Below are positions 37,862 through 47,491 of a stretch of 64,000 nt of DNA, one piece after another. The stretch comes from Duganella sp. SG902 (GTDB lineage: Bacteria; Pseudomonadota; Gammaproteobacteria; Burkholderiales; Burkholderiaceae_D). How positions within the stretch are numbered: the stretch's first letter is position 1; each line of letters begins with the position of its first letter. The DNA is taken from the NCBI RefSeq assembly GCF_013376005.1, contig NZ_JABMJK010000009.1, positions 62,001-126,000 on the forward strand. Reading direction: 5' to 3'. Below the pieces are notes generated by a model. That model worked only from the letters and a program-made list of their open reading frames with translations. It was not told where the DNA came from and did no database searches. A program made the translations under genes and the position numbers.

Positions 37862-39542
37862 GGTCGGTCAGCTTGCGCACGCGGTCGAACGGGTTGGCGT
37901 ACGGATTCTTACTGTTGTCCTCGACGCCGGACTTGAGCTCGGCCTTGAAGGCCGGGCGCGATTCCGCCATATCCTTCTTGCCCTTGTCGCCCATCTCCTC
38001 GCGGCGGCGGGCCTGCCATTCGCGCTCGCGCGCATCGATCAGCGACTGATCGTAGAACGAGGCGTCGGGCGCCTTGCGCGCCAGCGCCAGCTGATCCAGC
38101 GCCGACAAGGTGCCGCCCTGCAAGGCGTACGATTCCGCCAGCGCGATGTGCTGCAGCGCCAGCTTGCCCTGCTTGGAATACACGCGCGCCAGGATGTCGT
38201 AGATCTCGATATCGTCGCGGTACAGCTGCGCCTGATCACGCAGGTAGACGGCGGCCTCCTCCAGCTTGTCGGCCGCCAGCAGCGCCTCGCCGTACTGATG
38301 CGCGATGCCGCGCGACAGCGGAAACTTCTGGTGCGCCGCGTCCGCCTCCACCACGGCCTTGGCCAGCACCGTCTTGTTGTCCGGTTGCGCCAGCTTGATC
38401 TCGATCGAGGTGGCGGCAAAAATCGCTTCCGCCTTGCTGCGCGGCGAAGCGCCAAACACGCCGGTCGGCGGCGGCCGGTTGACCGTGGCTTGCGCCTGCT
38501 CCAGCCAGGTCTGCGCGGCGGCGGTGTCGCCCTGCTTCATGCTCAGGAACGCCATGCCGTACTGGCCGGCGGCCTTCTGCTGCCAGCTGTCCTGCAGGAT
38601 TTGCGCCTGGAAGAACTGCCTGGTCTCGGCGTAGCCGCTGGAGGTCTGGTCCTGCAGCACGCGGGCGCGCGAGCGCACCAGATAAAAGTCCAGGCTGTCC
38701 ACGCGCTGCTTGTACGGCTGCTCGCGGATGCGCGCCTGGATGTCGGCGATACGCTCGGTGGTGAGCGGGTGGGTCAGCAGCCAGGCCGGCACGAGGTCGC
38801 TGTAATTGCGGGTCGAGTTCTGCATCTGCTGGAAGAACGCCACCATGCCCGAGGTGTCAAAACCGGCCTCGCCCATGATCTGGAAACCGATGCGGTCGGC
38901 CTCGCGTTCAGCCTCGCGGCCGAAGTTCAACTGGCGCTGGATGGCCAGGCCCTGGCCGCCGAGGAACACGCCCATGGCCGCGTCGCCGCCCTGGCGCGAC
39001 GCCAGCGCGGCCAGGATCATGGCCGCCAGCGGGATCAGCGCGTCCTGCTTCTGCTGGCCGATCGAGCGGGCGATGTGACGCTGCACCACGTGGCCGATCT
39101 CATGGCCCAGCACCGAGGCCAGTTCGGATTCATTCTGCGCCTGCAACAGCAACGCCGAGTGCACGGCGATGAAACCGCCCGGCAGCGCGAACGCGTTCAG
39201 CTGCGGATCGCGCACCACGAAGAAGAAGTAATCGTACTTGGCCTCGCCACGCGCGCCGGGGCGGGCGTCCACCAGCGCGTTGCCGAAGTTGTTCATGTAT
39301 TCGAGGATGGGGCCGTCGTCGAGGTAATCGCGGTCGCGCCGGATATCGCGCATGATCTCCTCGCCCAGCTTGCGCTCCATCAGCGGCGACAAATCCTGGT
39401 TTTCCGTGCCGCCGAGCGCGGGCAGATTCGGGATCTTGGCGGGCGCGAGCGCGTTCTGCGCCATGGCCATCGGCATGGTCAGCAACAGGGCGGCGGCAAC
39501 GGCGCGCATGCGGCCAGAGTAGGAGGAACGTTTTGCTTTCAC
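37833..39542 (-). CDS. exported M48 metalloprotease with C-terminal TPR repeats (BepA-like)
   Basis: 569 residues. The signal peptide ends near residue 29 (MPMAMAQ). Zinc site HEIGH at 147-151 with a third ligand in AEREADRIGF. The second half contains helical TPR-like repeats. The layout is that of BepA (YfgC), a periplasmic protease/chaperone for outer membrane protein assembly such as LptD. It overlaps the convergent upstream-strand gene by 29 bp. Confidence 0.92.
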   Translation of the reverse strand: MKAKRSSYSGRMRAVAAALLLTMPMAMAQNALAPAKIPNLPALGGTENQDLSPLMERKLGEEIMRDIRRDRDYLDDGPILEYMNNFGNALVDARPGARGEAKYDYFFFVVRDPQLNAFALPGGFIAVHSALLLQAQNESELASVLGHEIGHVVQRHIARSIGQQKQDALIPLAAMILAALASRQGGDAAMGVFLGGQGLAIQRQLNFGREAEREADRIGFQIMGEAGFDTSGMVAFFQQMQNSTRNYSDLVPAWLLTHPLTTERIADIQARIREQPYKQRVDSLDFYLVRSRARVLQDQTSSGYAETRQFFQAQILQDSWQQKAAGQYGMAFLSMKQGDTAAAQTWLEQAQATVNRPPPTGVFGASPRSKAEAIFAATSIEIKLAQPDNKTVLAKAVVEADAAHQKFPLSRGIAHQYGEALLAADKLEEAAVYLRDQAQLYRDDIEIYDILARVYSKQGKLALQHIALAESYALQGGTLSALDQLALARKAPDASFYDQSLIDAREREWQARRREEMGDKGKKDMAESRPAFKAELKSGVEDNSKNPYANPFDRVRKLTDPMQPGPTVR

Positions 39543-39612
39543 GGTGATATGATACCCGCAACTGGGTTGCTAAAGCTTAGCGCCAGATTATGACTCATTT
39601 TACGCCGCCACC

Positions 39613-40098
39613 ATGACCACCGAACACCTGACCCACTTCGACGCCACCGGACAAGCCCACATGGTGGACGTCGGCGCCAAGGCGGACACCCACCGCATCG
39701 CGCTGGCGACCGGCTCGATCCGCATGAAGCCCGAGACCCTGGCCATCATCCTGAGCGGCACCGCCAAGAAAGGCGACGTGCTGGGCATCGCCCGCATCGC
39801 CGCCATCATGGCCGCCAAGCGCACCAGCGACCTGATCCCGCTGTGCCACCCGCTGGCCCTGACGCGCGTGGCGGTCGAGTTTGAAACCGACGAAACCAAT
39901 TCCAGCGTCCACTGCAAGGCGCAGGTAGAAACCTATGGCAAGACCGGCGTCGAAATGGAAGCCCTGACCGCCGTGCAAATCGGCCTGCTGACCATTTACG
40001 ACATGTGCAAGGCGGTGGACCGCGGCATGGTGATGTCCAACATCCGCGTCACCGAAAAGCACGGTGGTAAAAGCGGCGATTGGAGCGTGACGAGCTAG
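39613..40098 (+). CDS. moaC: cyclic pyranopterin monophosphate synthase accessory protein
   Basis: Second step of molybdenum cofactor synthesis; 161 residues. [32 protein letters not shown] and [11 protein letters not shown] are the MoaC signature. No other moa gene is adjacent. Confidence 0.96.
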   Translation: MTTEHLTHFDATGQAHMVDVGAKADTHRIALATGSIRMKPETLAIILSGTAKKGDVLGIARIAAIMAAKRTSDLIPLCHPLALTRVAVEFETDETNSSVHCKAQVETYGKTGVEMEALTAVQIGLLTIYDMCKAVDRGMVMSNIRVTEKHGGKSGDWSVTS

Positions 40099-40131
40099 GT
40101 AACTAATTCGGTCGGCGGCGATGTCGCCGTA

Positions 40132-40553
40132 TTACCTGCCACCCGCTTTAGTCGACTTACGATTGTCTACAAACGTTTCCATCAGTTTAATCAACTTAGC
40201 CGTCTGAACGTCCTCAATATCAATAGCATCGAATCCCTTCTCTAGCATTTCATCAAACATCGCTGCATTAAAGTCCTCATAAGCCGCCCAGATCGCCTGT
40301 GGACCATCTTCACCGCCGATAATATTATCGATCCACTGGCGAACCACGCGCACAGCTCGCAATGAGTCATTGCCATGCACCCCGATGTCGGTCCCAGCAA
40401 TATCGGACAGCGCCTTTTCCCAGAATCTATCCGCTCAGTTGCAATTCGCGGCTTTAAGCCGTGATAGATGATCGTAAATAGTATCGGGTGAAGGATTTTC
40501 TTGAAGTCACGGTCAAAGGGGCAATTAATGAACACATTGGTTTCAAAGGGCAT
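40132..40553 (-). pseudogene. decayed gene of the ETNVFINCPFD family (internal deletion, frame change)
   Basis: The start (ATG at 40553, MPFETNVFINCPFDRDF...) runs about 45 codons to about 40419. The frame then loses family character, while a second frame from about 40417 to 40132 carries on with EKALSDIAGTDIGVHGND and a C-terminal VVRQWIDN region. I recall intact relatives as about 70 residues longer in the middle (a SIHDLSR region), so the two halves look joined by an internal deletion that also shifts the frame. Function of the family is unknown to me; the VFINCPFD start resembles TIR-like or other Rossmann-type folds (inference). It follows the DUF2188 stop by one base. Confidence 0.65.
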
Positions 40554-40554
40554 G

Positions 40555-40795
40555 CTATTGCTTTCCCTTGACACTTGGATGCGGATCATTCGTTGCGTAA
40601 GAATCCTTACTCAATACCCGGCCATCTTTGCCGTGGATATATACGCCTGCGCTGGCATTCCTCGCCAATGTGCGGGCATGGCTGACAGCGAGTTCCTTGG
40701 ATTGAAATACCTTACTCGCTTTTTCTGCCCCGGTACTTCGGACGGCCCAATTGCCGTCAGCACTGCGAACCACGCTGATCTTTTTTGGTGCTCAT
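40555..40795 (-). pseudogene. DUF2188 protein, frameshifted near its start in an A6 run
   Basis: An ATG at 40795 has a good GAGGAT site upstream. It would give the DUF2188 N-terminus if the run had five A, but the six A (T run 40781-40786) shift it, ending at a TGA after 12 codons. The remaining frame opens with GTG at 40773 (72 residues: VVRSADGNWAVRS, GVYIHGKDGRVLSKDSY). Either the gene is inactive, the GTG is used, or slippage restores the frame. The downstream gene is also broken. Confidence 0.6.
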
Positions 40796-40958
40796 ACGGT
40801 ATCCTCGTCAGGCTGCGGAAGTACCAATTCTAGCAGCACGCGTGTCGCCACGATGGCAGCAAACGCAAGTCATGGTCGCGGCCGGGATGTACAACTCTGC
40901 CGAAACAGCTAACAAACGTTGTATGGATGACCGATTGGTAAGGTGTTGTATTGTCTGA
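40796..40958. other. intergenic spacer before the PilZ gene
   Basis: No ORF or repeat is convincing here. It separates the decayed gene pair from the PilZ promoter. Confidence 0.5.
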
Positions 40959-40987
40959 TTGTTACCCAAACTTGGCGGGTATATAAT
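40959..40987 (+). promoter_or_regulatory. sigma-70 promoter of the PilZ gene
   Basis: TTGTTA (40959-40964) and a consensus TATAAT (40982-40987) are spaced by 17 bp. Transcription would start near 40994, about 32 bp before the ATG. Confidence 0.7.
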
Positions 40988-41025
40988 TAATGCGCAGGGA
41001 CAATTTTTTCACGAGAAAGAGCTGA

Positions 41026-41739
41026 ATGAGTAGCAACCCTCCGCCGAGCGAAGCCAAGACTCAGGAATATGAGTTCGAGCAAATGAACCTGCAGGTGGGC
41101 GGCAGGATTCAGTTCATTACCCATCGTACGATCAAACCCATCCAGCATTTCTCTACCCTGATCGGCTGGGTCAAGGATGAGTACATGATCGTCAAGGTGC
41201 CGTTCGAGAACGGCGCGCCGATCGCGCTCAACGAGGGCGACAAGCTGACCATCCGCGTGTTTTCCGGCGTGAACGTGTGCTCGTTCTCGTGCGTGGTGCA
41301 GCGCGTGTTCCCGCGGCCGCTGTTTTACGCCCACCTGAGTTTTCCGGTGTCGATCCAGGGCACCAGCCTGCGCGCGGCGATGCGGGTCAAGGTCGATATC
41401 CCGGCGCAGGTGACCACCGCCGCCGGCACCAGCACTTCCGTGTTCCTGGTCAATCTGAGCGTGTCGGGGGCGTTGATCGAGTCGCCCAAGCAGTTGTCCG
41501 ATGGCGACGCCCAGGTGGCGCTGTCGTTTTACCTGATCGCCCAGCCCGGCAACCGCCAGGTGCGGGTCAATCCGAATGCGACGATACGCAATATCAATGT
41601 GGTTACGCCGGCCAGTGGCGACAAGCCGCTGGTGTTTACCTACGGCGTGCAGTTCATCGATCTCGATCCGATGCACTACACCATGCTGCAAAACCTGACC
41701 TACGAGGCGTTGATTGCCGACCGCCAGAAGATCGTTTGA
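41026..41739 (+). CDS. YcgR-like PilZ domain protein (c-di-GMP effector)
   Basis: 237 residues, cytosolic. The N-terminal half (about 15-105) fits the YcgR N-domain; the PilZ domain follows with the c-di-GMP motif R116xxxR120 and NLSVSG at 143-148. YcgR proteins bind c-di-GMP and slow flagellar rotation. It is next to a type IV pilin gene, so a role in motility choice is likely (inference). Confidence 0.92.
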   Translation: MSSNPPPSEAKTQEYEFEQMNLQVGGRIQFITHRTIKPIQHFSTLIGWVKDEYMIVKVPFENGAPIALNEGDKLTIRVFSGVNVCSFSCVVQRVFPRPLFYAHLSFPVSIQGTSLRAAMRVKVDIPAQVTTAAGTSTSVFLVNLSVSGALIESPKQLSDGDAQVALSFYLIAQPGNRQVRVNPNATIRNINVVTPASGDKPLVFTYGVQFIDLDPMHYTMLQNLTYEALIADRQKIV

Positions 41740-41790
41740 GTAAACGAACAAGCCCGCCAACTGCCGTGATGCCGTTCAGTCAGGCCTGTC

Positions 41791-41871
41791 GTTCCGGCGC
41801 AGGCCGGAACCTATAGAACGCATGCATCGTATGAACGCATACTGTCCATGGATTCCGGCCTGCGCCGGAAT
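41791..41871. repeat. REP-like paired hairpins, copy 3
   Basis: GTTCCGGC-gcag-GCCGGAAC (41791-41810) and ATTCCGGC-ctgc-GCCGGAAT (41852-41871) lie between the PilZ gene and pilA, which are convergent. Confidence 0.8.
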
Positions 41872-41937
41872 GACGTATCGACCGCTAACTTAACCGCATC
41901 ACGCCGGTTGGCGGGCTGCTTACATCAACTCAGATCA

Positions 41938-42405
41938 TCAGTTGTTCTTGACCAGGGCGTCCTTGGCGGCCGTGTTGGTGACCGCGTCGGCATTTACGGT
42001 CCAGCGGACGTTGGTGGCGCCTGCCGCCACAGTCGGGGTGATGGTCACAACAGCGCCGTCCACGCCGCTACCCACACCGCTGGCAGCAAAGGTCATGGTG
42101 ATCACGCCCGCCGCGACGTTGGCCGAGGCCACTTCCTTGGTCGGGGTGAACGCGGCCGGGATGCCGTTGGAACCCATGTTGCAATCGGTCAGCGTGCCGC
42201 CGGCTTCCTGGGCGCACAGCGCCACCGCGGTCTTCAGCGAATCCACCGCGCCCTGGGCGTTGGCGACTTTGGCCTTGACGGTGTAGTTGCTGTAGGCAGG
42301 AATCGCCACGGCGGCCAGGATGCCGATAATCGCGACCACGATCATCAGTTCGATCAGGGTAAAGCCGGCCTGTGCTTGTTGCTTCATCATTTTCATGGAT
42401 TTCAT
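41938..42405 (-). CDS. pilA: type IV pilin major subunit
   Basis: 155 residues. The prepilin peptidase site is G14|[24 protein letters not shown], preceded by a 14-residue leader starting [10 protein letters not shown]. The first ATG has a GGAG site. Two cysteines in the mature part (at [15 protein letters not shown]) form a plausible disulfide loop. It is transcribed from a sigma-54 promoter. Confidence 0.95.
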   Translation of the reverse strand: MKSMKMMKQQAQAGFTLIELMIVVAIIGILAAVAIPAYSNYTVKAKVANAQGAVDSLKTAVALCAQEAGGTLTDCNMGSNGIPAAFTPTKEVASANVAAGVITMTFAASGVGSGVDGAVVTITPTVAAGATNVRWTVNADAVTNTAAKDALVKNN

Positions 42406-42454
42406 TTTGCGACTCCTTAATTAAACACGTTGTTGGGTGCTACATCTCCCTTAG

Positions 42455-42470
42455 TGCAAGGGGTGTGCCA
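42455..42470 (-). promoter_or_regulatory. sigma-54 promoter of pilA
   Basis: On the minus strand TGGCAC-N5-TTGCA matches the RpoN consensus with GG at -24 and GC at -12. Transcription would start near 42443, about 38 bp before the pilA ATG. PilR is the expected activator from established knowledge of pilA genes. Confidence 0.9.
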
Positions 42471-42520
42471 GCCGGTTTTTGCCTAAAATTTCAGCAAACC
42501 GGGCCAAAAAGTGCCGTTTT

Positions 42521-42577
42521 TTGTCAGCCGCCACCGCCACAATTTGTCATGCCACGCCCGACTGACAATTATTGTCA
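42521..42577 (-). promoter_or_regulatory. TGTC-type activator sites upstream of pilA
   Basis: TTTGTCA sequences occur at 42522-42526 and 42545-42549, and TGACAATTATTGTCA (42563-42577) is a perfect palindrome. They lie 50-110 bp upstream of the -24 element, where PilR enhancer sites (TGTC half-sites) are expected. The palindrome overlaps the last codon of the FHA gene. Confidence 0.55.
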
Positions 42578-43153
42578 GGCGATGCGGAAGGCCAGCGTCG
42601 TGCCGCTGAGGTCGATGGCATCGCCATGACTGAGGCGCTCGGCCACGCCCGCGTCCAGCGCCACGCCGTTGAGCAGCGGCGCCACCCCGCCCTCGGTGTG
42701 GGTGATGGTGTAGAAGTCCGGATGACGGTGGATCACCACCACTTGCACGCCCGCCCGGCCCAGCGTGGTCCGCGGCTTGGTCAGCGCCACATGCTTGCCG
42801 GCGTTGTTGCCATTCAGGATAGAAATTTCAGCCAGCACCGGCTGCGCGGCGGCCAAGGGGCGGATGCCATCGGCCACAAAAGTCAGCTCGAACTTGGCCA
42901 TCCTGATCACGTCCTGATGCTGCAGGAAATGCTTGCCGATGCGGTGGCCATTCACAAAGGTGCCGTTGGTGCTGTGCAGGTCTTCCAGGAAGGAATCGTC
43001 GAGGATGGTGACGATGGCCGCGTGCTCGCCGCTCACCGCCGGGTGCGCCAGGATGATGTCGTTGCGCGGATGACGGCCCAGCGTCATGCGCTCCTTGCTC
43101 AGTTGAATCTGCTGCTCGACCTGTCCATTGCGCGAGATGATGAGCTTGGCCAA
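42575..43153 (-). CDS. FHA domain protein
   Basis: 192 residues, no enzymatic domain. An N-terminal phosphothreonine-binding FHA domain shows LGRHPRNDI, HPAVSGEHA and LHSTNGTFVNGHRI. A second, degenerate FHA-like region follows (TLGRAGVQVV... LLNGVAL). Such proteins recognise phosphorylated partners in signalling or secretion. Its end carries part of a pilA regulatory palindrome. Confidence 0.9.
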   Translation of the reverse strand: MAKLIISRNGQVEQQIQLSKERMTLGRHPRNDIILAHPAVSGEHAAIVTILDDSFLEDLHSTNGTFVNGHRIGKHFLQHQDVIRMAKFELTFVADGIRPLAAAQPVLAEISILNGNNAGKHVALTKPRTTLGRAGVQVVVIHRHPDFYTITHTEGGVAPLLNGVALDAGVAERLSHGDAIDLSGTTLAFRIA

Positions 43154-43172
43154 CCTGCACTCTCCATAAACG

Positions 43173-43203
43173 AAAAAAGGGAGCCCGCAGGCTCCCCTTT
43201 ATT
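43173..43203 (-). terminator. Rho-independent terminator of sucCD
   Basis: GGGAGCC (43179-43185) pairs with GGCTCCC (43190-43196) around CGCA, with a T run on the minus strand (A run from 43173). It lies about 20 bp after the sucD stop and just before the FHA gene. Confidence 0.9.
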
Positions 43204-43218
43204 ATTCCACAACCGAAA

Positions 43219-44100
43219 TTACAGCATGGCTTTCAGCAGACGTGCCATTTCCGATGGGTTTTTGGTGGCTTTGATGCCGCACTCTTCCATGATGTCCAGC
43301 TTGGCTTGCGCGGTGTCGGCGCCGCCCGAGATCAGCGCGCCGGCGTGGCCCATGCGCTTGCCTGGAGGAGCGGTAACGCCGGCGATGAAGCCAACCACCG
43401 GTTTCTTCATGTTGTCCTTGACCCAACGCGCGGCGTTGGCTTCGTCCGGACCGCCGATCTCACCGATCATGATGACCGCGTCGGTATCTGGATCGTCGTT
43501 GAACATCTTCATCACGTCGATGTGCTTCAGGCCGTTGATCGGGTCGCCGCCGATGCCGACTGCCGACGATTGGCCCAGGCCCAGGGCGGTCAGCTGACCC
43601 ACCGCTTCATAGGTCAGGGTGCCCGAACGCGACACCACGCCGATACGGCCTTTCTTGTGGATGTGGCCTGGCATGATACCGATCTTGATTTCGTCAGGGG
43701 TGATCAGGCCTGGGCAGTTAGGGCCCAGCAGCAGGGTCTTCGAACCGGCCTTGGCCATGCGATCCTTGATTTCCATCATGTCGCGGACCGGGATGCCTTC
43801 GGTGATGCAAATCGCCAGTTCCAGTTCAGCTTCCACAGCTTCCCAGATCGCGGCGGCCGCGCCTGCTGGTGGCACGTAGATCACCGACACGGTGGCGCCG
43901 GTTTCCGATGCGGCTTCCTTCACCGAACCGAAAATTGGAATGCCTTCGAAATCTTCGCCGGCTTTCTTCGGGTTCACGCCGGCGACGAAGGCGTTTTTGC
44001 CGTTCGCGTATTCGCGGCACATGCGGGTGTGGAACTGACCGGTTTTACCGGTGATACCCTGGGTGATGACTTTGGTGTCTTTGTTGATCAGAATAGACAT
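43219..44100 (-). CDS. sucD: succinate-CoA ligase alpha subunit
   Basis: TCA-cycle enzyme subunit, 293 residues. TGKTGQFHTR, LLGPNCPGLI and GHAGALISGG (the phosphohistidine) are present. It follows sucC by 13 bp. Confidence 0.97.
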   Translation of the reverse strand: MSILINKDTKVITQGITGKTGQFHTRMCREYANGKNAFVAGVNPKKAGEDFEGIPIFGSVKEAASETGATVSVIYVPPAGAAAAIWEAVEAELELAICITEGIPVRDMMEIKDRMAKAGSKTLLLGPNCPGLITPDEIKIGIMPGHIHKKGRIGVVSRSGTLTYEAVGQLTALGLGQSSAVGIGGDPINGLKHIDVMKMFNDDPDTDAVIMIGEIGGPDEANAARWVKDNMKKPVVGFIAGVTAPPGKRMGHAGALISGGADTAQAKLDIMEECGIKATKNPSEMARLLKAML

Positions 44101-44113
44101 ATCGGTTCCTTAA

Positions 44114-45280
44114 TTATTTACCAGCAGCAGCGGCAACAACGCTCTTCGCTGCGTCTTCCATCGTGTCGGCGGAGATGATCGGCAGGCCGGAGTCAGCCAG
44201 CATTTTCTTGCCCAGGTCTTCGTTGGTGCCCTTCATGCGGACCACCAGCGGTACTTGCAGCGAAACCGCTTTCGAGGCGGTGATCACGCCTTCGGCGATC
44301 ACGTCGCAACGCATGATGCCGCCGAAGATGTTCACCAGGATGGCTTTCAGGCCTGGGTTCTTCAGCATGATCTTGAACGCTTCGGTCACTTTCTCAGCCG
44401 TGGCGCCACCGCCCACGTCCAGGAAGTTGGCTGGCTCGCCGCCGAACAGTTTGATGGTGTCCATGGTCGCCATGGCCAGGCCGGCGCCGTTCACCAGGCA
44501 GCCGATGTTGCCGTCCAGCGAGATGTAGGCCAGGTCGAATTTCGATGCTTCGACTTCGGCTGGATCTTCTTCGTCCAGGTCGCGGTAGGCAACGATTTCC
44601 GGGTGACGGAACAGGGCGTTGGCGTCGAAGTTGAACTTGGCGTCCAGGGCGATGACTTTGCCCGAACCGGTCAGGATCAGCGGGTTGATTTCGGCCAGCG
44701 AGGCGTCGGTTTCCCAGTAAGCCTGGTACAGGCCCTTCAGGTTGGTGACGGCGTCAGCGATCGAGCCTTCCGGTACGCCAATCTTGGCGGCGATGCCGGC
44801 GGCTTCCGCGTCGGTCAGGCCAACGGCTGGGTCGATAGCGATCGAGTGGATTTTTTCTGGGTGGGACTCAGCAACTTCTTCGATGTCCATGCCGCCTTCC
44901 GACGAGGCCATCAGCACAACGCGCTGGGTCACGCGGTCGGTCACCAGCGATACGTACAGTTCTTTCTTGATGTCCGCGCCTTCTTCGATCAGCAGGCGGC
45001 GTACTTTCTGGCCTTCCGGGCCGGTCTGGTGGGTCACCAGCTGCATGCCCATGATCTGGTCGGCGTATTCCTTGACTTGTTCCAGCGACTTGGCGACTTT
45101 CACGCCACCGCCTTTACCACGGCCACCGGCGTGGATCTGTGCTTTCACAACCCAGACTGGGCCGCCCAAGGTTTCAGCAGCTTTGACTGCCTCTTCTACG
45201 GTCATGCACGGAATACCGCGCGGTACCGTCACTCCGAATTTTCGGAGGATTTCTTTGCCTTGATACTCATGGATTTTCAT
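44114..45280 (-). CDS. sucC: succinate-CoA ligase beta subunit
   Basis: ATP-grasp subunit of 388 residues, partner of Suc[31 protein letters not shown] and [16 protein letters not shown] are typical. It converts succinyl-CoA to succinate with nucleotide synthesis. GAAGGGAA precedes the start. Confidence 0.97.
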   Translation of the reverse strand: MKIHEYQGKEILRKFGVTVPRGIPCMTVEEAVKAAETLGGPVWVVKAQIHAGGRGKGGGVKVAKSLEQVKEYADQIMGMQLVTHQTGPEGQKVRRLLIEEGADIKKELYVSLVTDRVTQRVVLMASSEGGMDIEEVAESHPEKIHSIAIDPAVGLTDAEAAGIAAKIGVPEGSIADAVTNLKGLYQAYWETDASLAEINPLILTGSGKVIALDAKFNFDANALFRHPEIVAYRDLDEEDPAEVEASKFDLAYISLDGNIGCLVNGAGLAMATMDTIKLFGGEPANFLDVGGGATAEKVTEAFKIMLKNPGLKAILVNIFGGIMRCDVIAEGVITASKAVSLQVPLVVRMKGTNEDLGKKMLADSGLPIISADTMEDAAKSVVAAAAGK

Positions 45281-45700
45281 GCTGGCTTCCCTTCTGATGC
45301 TGATGTGTAGTAAATCGGTTGAATGATTAAGCAGATGATGTTGCTACGCGCTACCCGGTGCTGCTTTGTCCACCCAGCGCGGGTAAAACTGAGCCGCTGC
45401 GCCGCGTTGGGGGCACAGAGCGAGGAATGTGGGGTGCTTGATGCAGAGGGGGCCGCCAATATCCCGCGCGCCATCCTTGCTGGGGACAGCACTTGCGCGC
45501 GTGAGCCGCGGCGCACGTCGGATAACTGGAGTTAACAAAGACATAAGATCGATACCGCTCTCGCGGCATTTATATTAGTTAGCAGCCTGGCGCATTTCTC
45601 TTATTAAAAACGCACGTTGCCGCAGCTTCTACGGACAACCACCGCACCCGCGGTGCTGCAAAAACTCGTAGAGTGTAGCACACCCGCAAGCTTAGGGAAA
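45281..45700. other. intergenic region between recX and sucC, no recognised gene
   Basis: Several short overlapping ORFs occur here, none with a ribosome site or family look. It contains a short inverted repeat TAACT-GG-AGTTA (45523-45534) and GC-rich segments. The sucCD promoter must lie in it on the minus strand, but I cannot place it. Confidence 0.5.
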
Positions 45701-46153
45701 TTACTCGTCGAGCTCAGCGCCTTTGATGACTTTCTGCACAACACGTTGCGAAAAGCCACGCTGCAGCAGAAAGCGGATCTGTTTATTGCGCTCCTGGGGA
45801 TCGTTGGCGACCACGCCAAATTTGCGCTGCCAGATCTCCAGTGCGCGCTCGAGTTCGGTATCGGCCAGATGGGATTTGAGGTCCTGCAGCGCTTCACCGT
45901 TGACGCCGTGGCTTTGCAGCTCGGCCACGATGCGGCTGTTGCCGTAGCGCGCGGCACGGCGGTGGATGAGGGATTCGGAAAAGCGTTCTTGCGACAGCCA
46001 GTTGTTTTTTTCCAGCAGGTCGAGCAGGGCGTCGACGTCGTCGCCCTCCTCGGCATATTTGGCCAGCTTGCGGCCCAGTTCCAGACGGCTGTGCTCACGC
46101 AGGGACAGAAAGCGCAGCGCGCGGGCCTTCAGGCTGAGTGGTGATGCAGGCAT
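45701..46153 (-). CDS. recX: regulatory protein RecX
   Basis: 150 residues, inhibitor or modulator of RecA. Helical repeat motifs such as [19 protein letters not shown] and the [17 protein letters not shown] segment fit RecX. It lies about 105 bp downstream of recA on the same strand, separated by a REP pair. Confidence 0.93.
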   Translation of the reverse strand: MPASPLSLKARALRFLSLREHSRLELGRKLAKYAEEGDDVDALLDLLEKNNWLSQERFSESLIHRRAARYGNSRIVAELQSHGVNGEALQDLKSHLADTELERALEIWQRKFGVVANDPQERNKQIRFLLQRGFSQRVVQKVIKGAELDE

Positions 46154-46173
46154 AAATCCTCCGCGGCGCGTCG

Positions 46174-46236
46174 CCCCGGCGCAGGCCGGGGTCCATGGAA
46201 CGCTTGCTCAGCATGGATCCCGGCCTGCGCCGGGAT
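46174..46236. repeat. REP-like paired hairpins, copy 4
   Basis: CCCCGGC-gcag-GCCGGGG (46174-46191) and ATCCCGGC-ctgc-GCCGGGAT (46217-46236) lie between recA and recX. Readthrough past this structure may set the recX level. Confidence 0.8.
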
Positions 46237-46258
46237 GACGTGGGCAGCGCCAATGACG

Positions 46259-47347
46259 TTAGGCGGCGTCGGCTTCAGGCTTGGCCGGCTTGAGCTTGAC
46301 CACGGTGTTGTCGGTGGCCAGTGGCGGCAGCGCGCGCACGCCCAGCGATTCGCGCACCTTGTTTTCGATTTCCCACGCCAGCTCCGGGCGCTCTTGCAGG
46401 AACAGACGGGCGTTGTCCTTGCCCTGGCCGACGCGCTCGCCGTTGTAGCTGTACCACGAACCCGACTTCTCGACGATTTTGGCTTCCACGCCCAGGTCCA
46501 GGATCTCGCCTTCGCGCGAGGTGCCGGCGCCGTACAGGATGTCGAAGTGCGCTTCCTTGAACGGTGGCGCGATCTTGTTCTTCACCACCTTGACCTTGGT
46601 CTCGTTGCCGATCACCTCGTCGCCGGACTTGATCGAGCCGGTGCGGCGGATGTCCAGACGCACGGAGGCGTAGAACTTCAGCGCGTTGCCGCCGGTGGTG
46701 GTTTCCGGCGAGCCGAACATCACGCCGATCTTCATGCGGATCTGGTTGATGAAGATGACCAGGGTGTTGGTGCGGTTGATGGAGCCGGTCAGCTTGCGCA
46801 GCGCTTGCGACATCAGGCGCGCCTGCAGGCCTGGCAGGGCGTCGCCCATGTCGCCTTCGATTTCCGCGCGCGGAGTCAGCGCCGCCACCGAGTCGACCAC
46901 CACCAGGTCCACCGAGCCGGAACGCACCAGCGCGTCGCAGATTTCCAGCGCCTGCTCGCCGGTGTCCGGCTGCGAGATCAGCAGCTCGTGCAGGTTGACG
47001 CCCAGCTTTTGCGCGTAACCCACGTCCAGCGCGTGTTCGGCGTCGATGAAGGCGCAGGTGCCGCCCAGTTTCTGCATTTCCGCGATGGTTTGCAGGGTCA
47101 GCGTGGTTTTACCCGACGATTCCGGGCCGTAGATTTCCACCACGCGGCCGCGCGGCAGGCCGCCGACGCCCAGCGCCACGTCCAGGCCCAGCGATCCGGT
47201 CGACACGACCTGCACTTCTTCGATAGGGGCACTGGCGTCCATGCGCATGACGGAACCTTTGCCGAATTGCTTTTCGATCTGGGCCAGCGCCGCAGCCAGC
47301 GCCTTGGCTTTTTCAGATGCAGGTACTACGCCTTTTTTCTCGTCCAT
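46259..47347 (-). CDS. recA: recombinase A
   Basis: Homologous recombination and SOS co-protease, 362 residues. Walker A GPESSGKT at 74-81; the family motifs [12 protein letters not shown] and ALRKLTGSI are present. I take the ATG at 47347 because GGAAAG lies upstream; the 14-residue extension is non-coding. A LexA box lies in the promoter. Confidence 0.98.
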   Translation of the reverse strand: MDEKKGVVPASEKAKALAAALAQIEKQFGKGSVMRMDASAPIEEVQVVSTGSLGLDVALGVGGLPRGRVVEIYGPESSGKTTLTLQTIAEMQKLGGTCAFIDAEHALDVGYAQKLGVNLHELLISQPDTGEQALEICDALVRSGSVDLVVVDSVAALTPRAEIEGDMGDALPGLQARLMSQALRKLTGSINRTNTLVIFINQIRMKIGVMFGSPETTTGGNALKFYASVRLDIRRTGSIKSGDEVIGNETKVKVVKNKIAPPFKEAHFDILYGAGTSREGEILDLGVEAKIVEKSGSWYSYNGERVGQGKDNARLFLQERPELAWEIENKVRESLGVRALPPLATDNTVVKLKPAKPEADAA

Positions 47348-47388
47348 AATGTGCTTTCCGCCAGTGGGGTTGTTCGATACAGGTAGCA

Positions 47389-47404
47389 CTGTATAAAAAA
47401 ACAG
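47389..47404 (-). promoter_or_regulatory. LexA (SOS) box of recA
   Basis: CTGT-N8-ACAG exactly, within a longer GCACTGT...ACAGTGC palindrome (47386-47407 region). On the minus strand TTGCAT and TATACA flank it as a probable -35 and -10, so LexA would block transcription. Confidence 0.93.
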
Positions 47405-47491
47405 TGCTTAATGCAAGCGGGTTTTTGTATTTCTTTGAGATTGCACAAAAACTCGCCAAAATAGTGGCTCGTGTAGCCGGAGTGTTTTTCA

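Noticed and set aside
40501-40833. 110-residue plus-strand ORF over the decayed gene pair
   Set aside because: It is antisense to the DUF2188 frame and shows no domain pattern.
45277-45569. Small ORFs of 66-79 residues between recX and sucC
   Set aside because: Overlapping frames on both strands with no ribosome sites or family resemblance.
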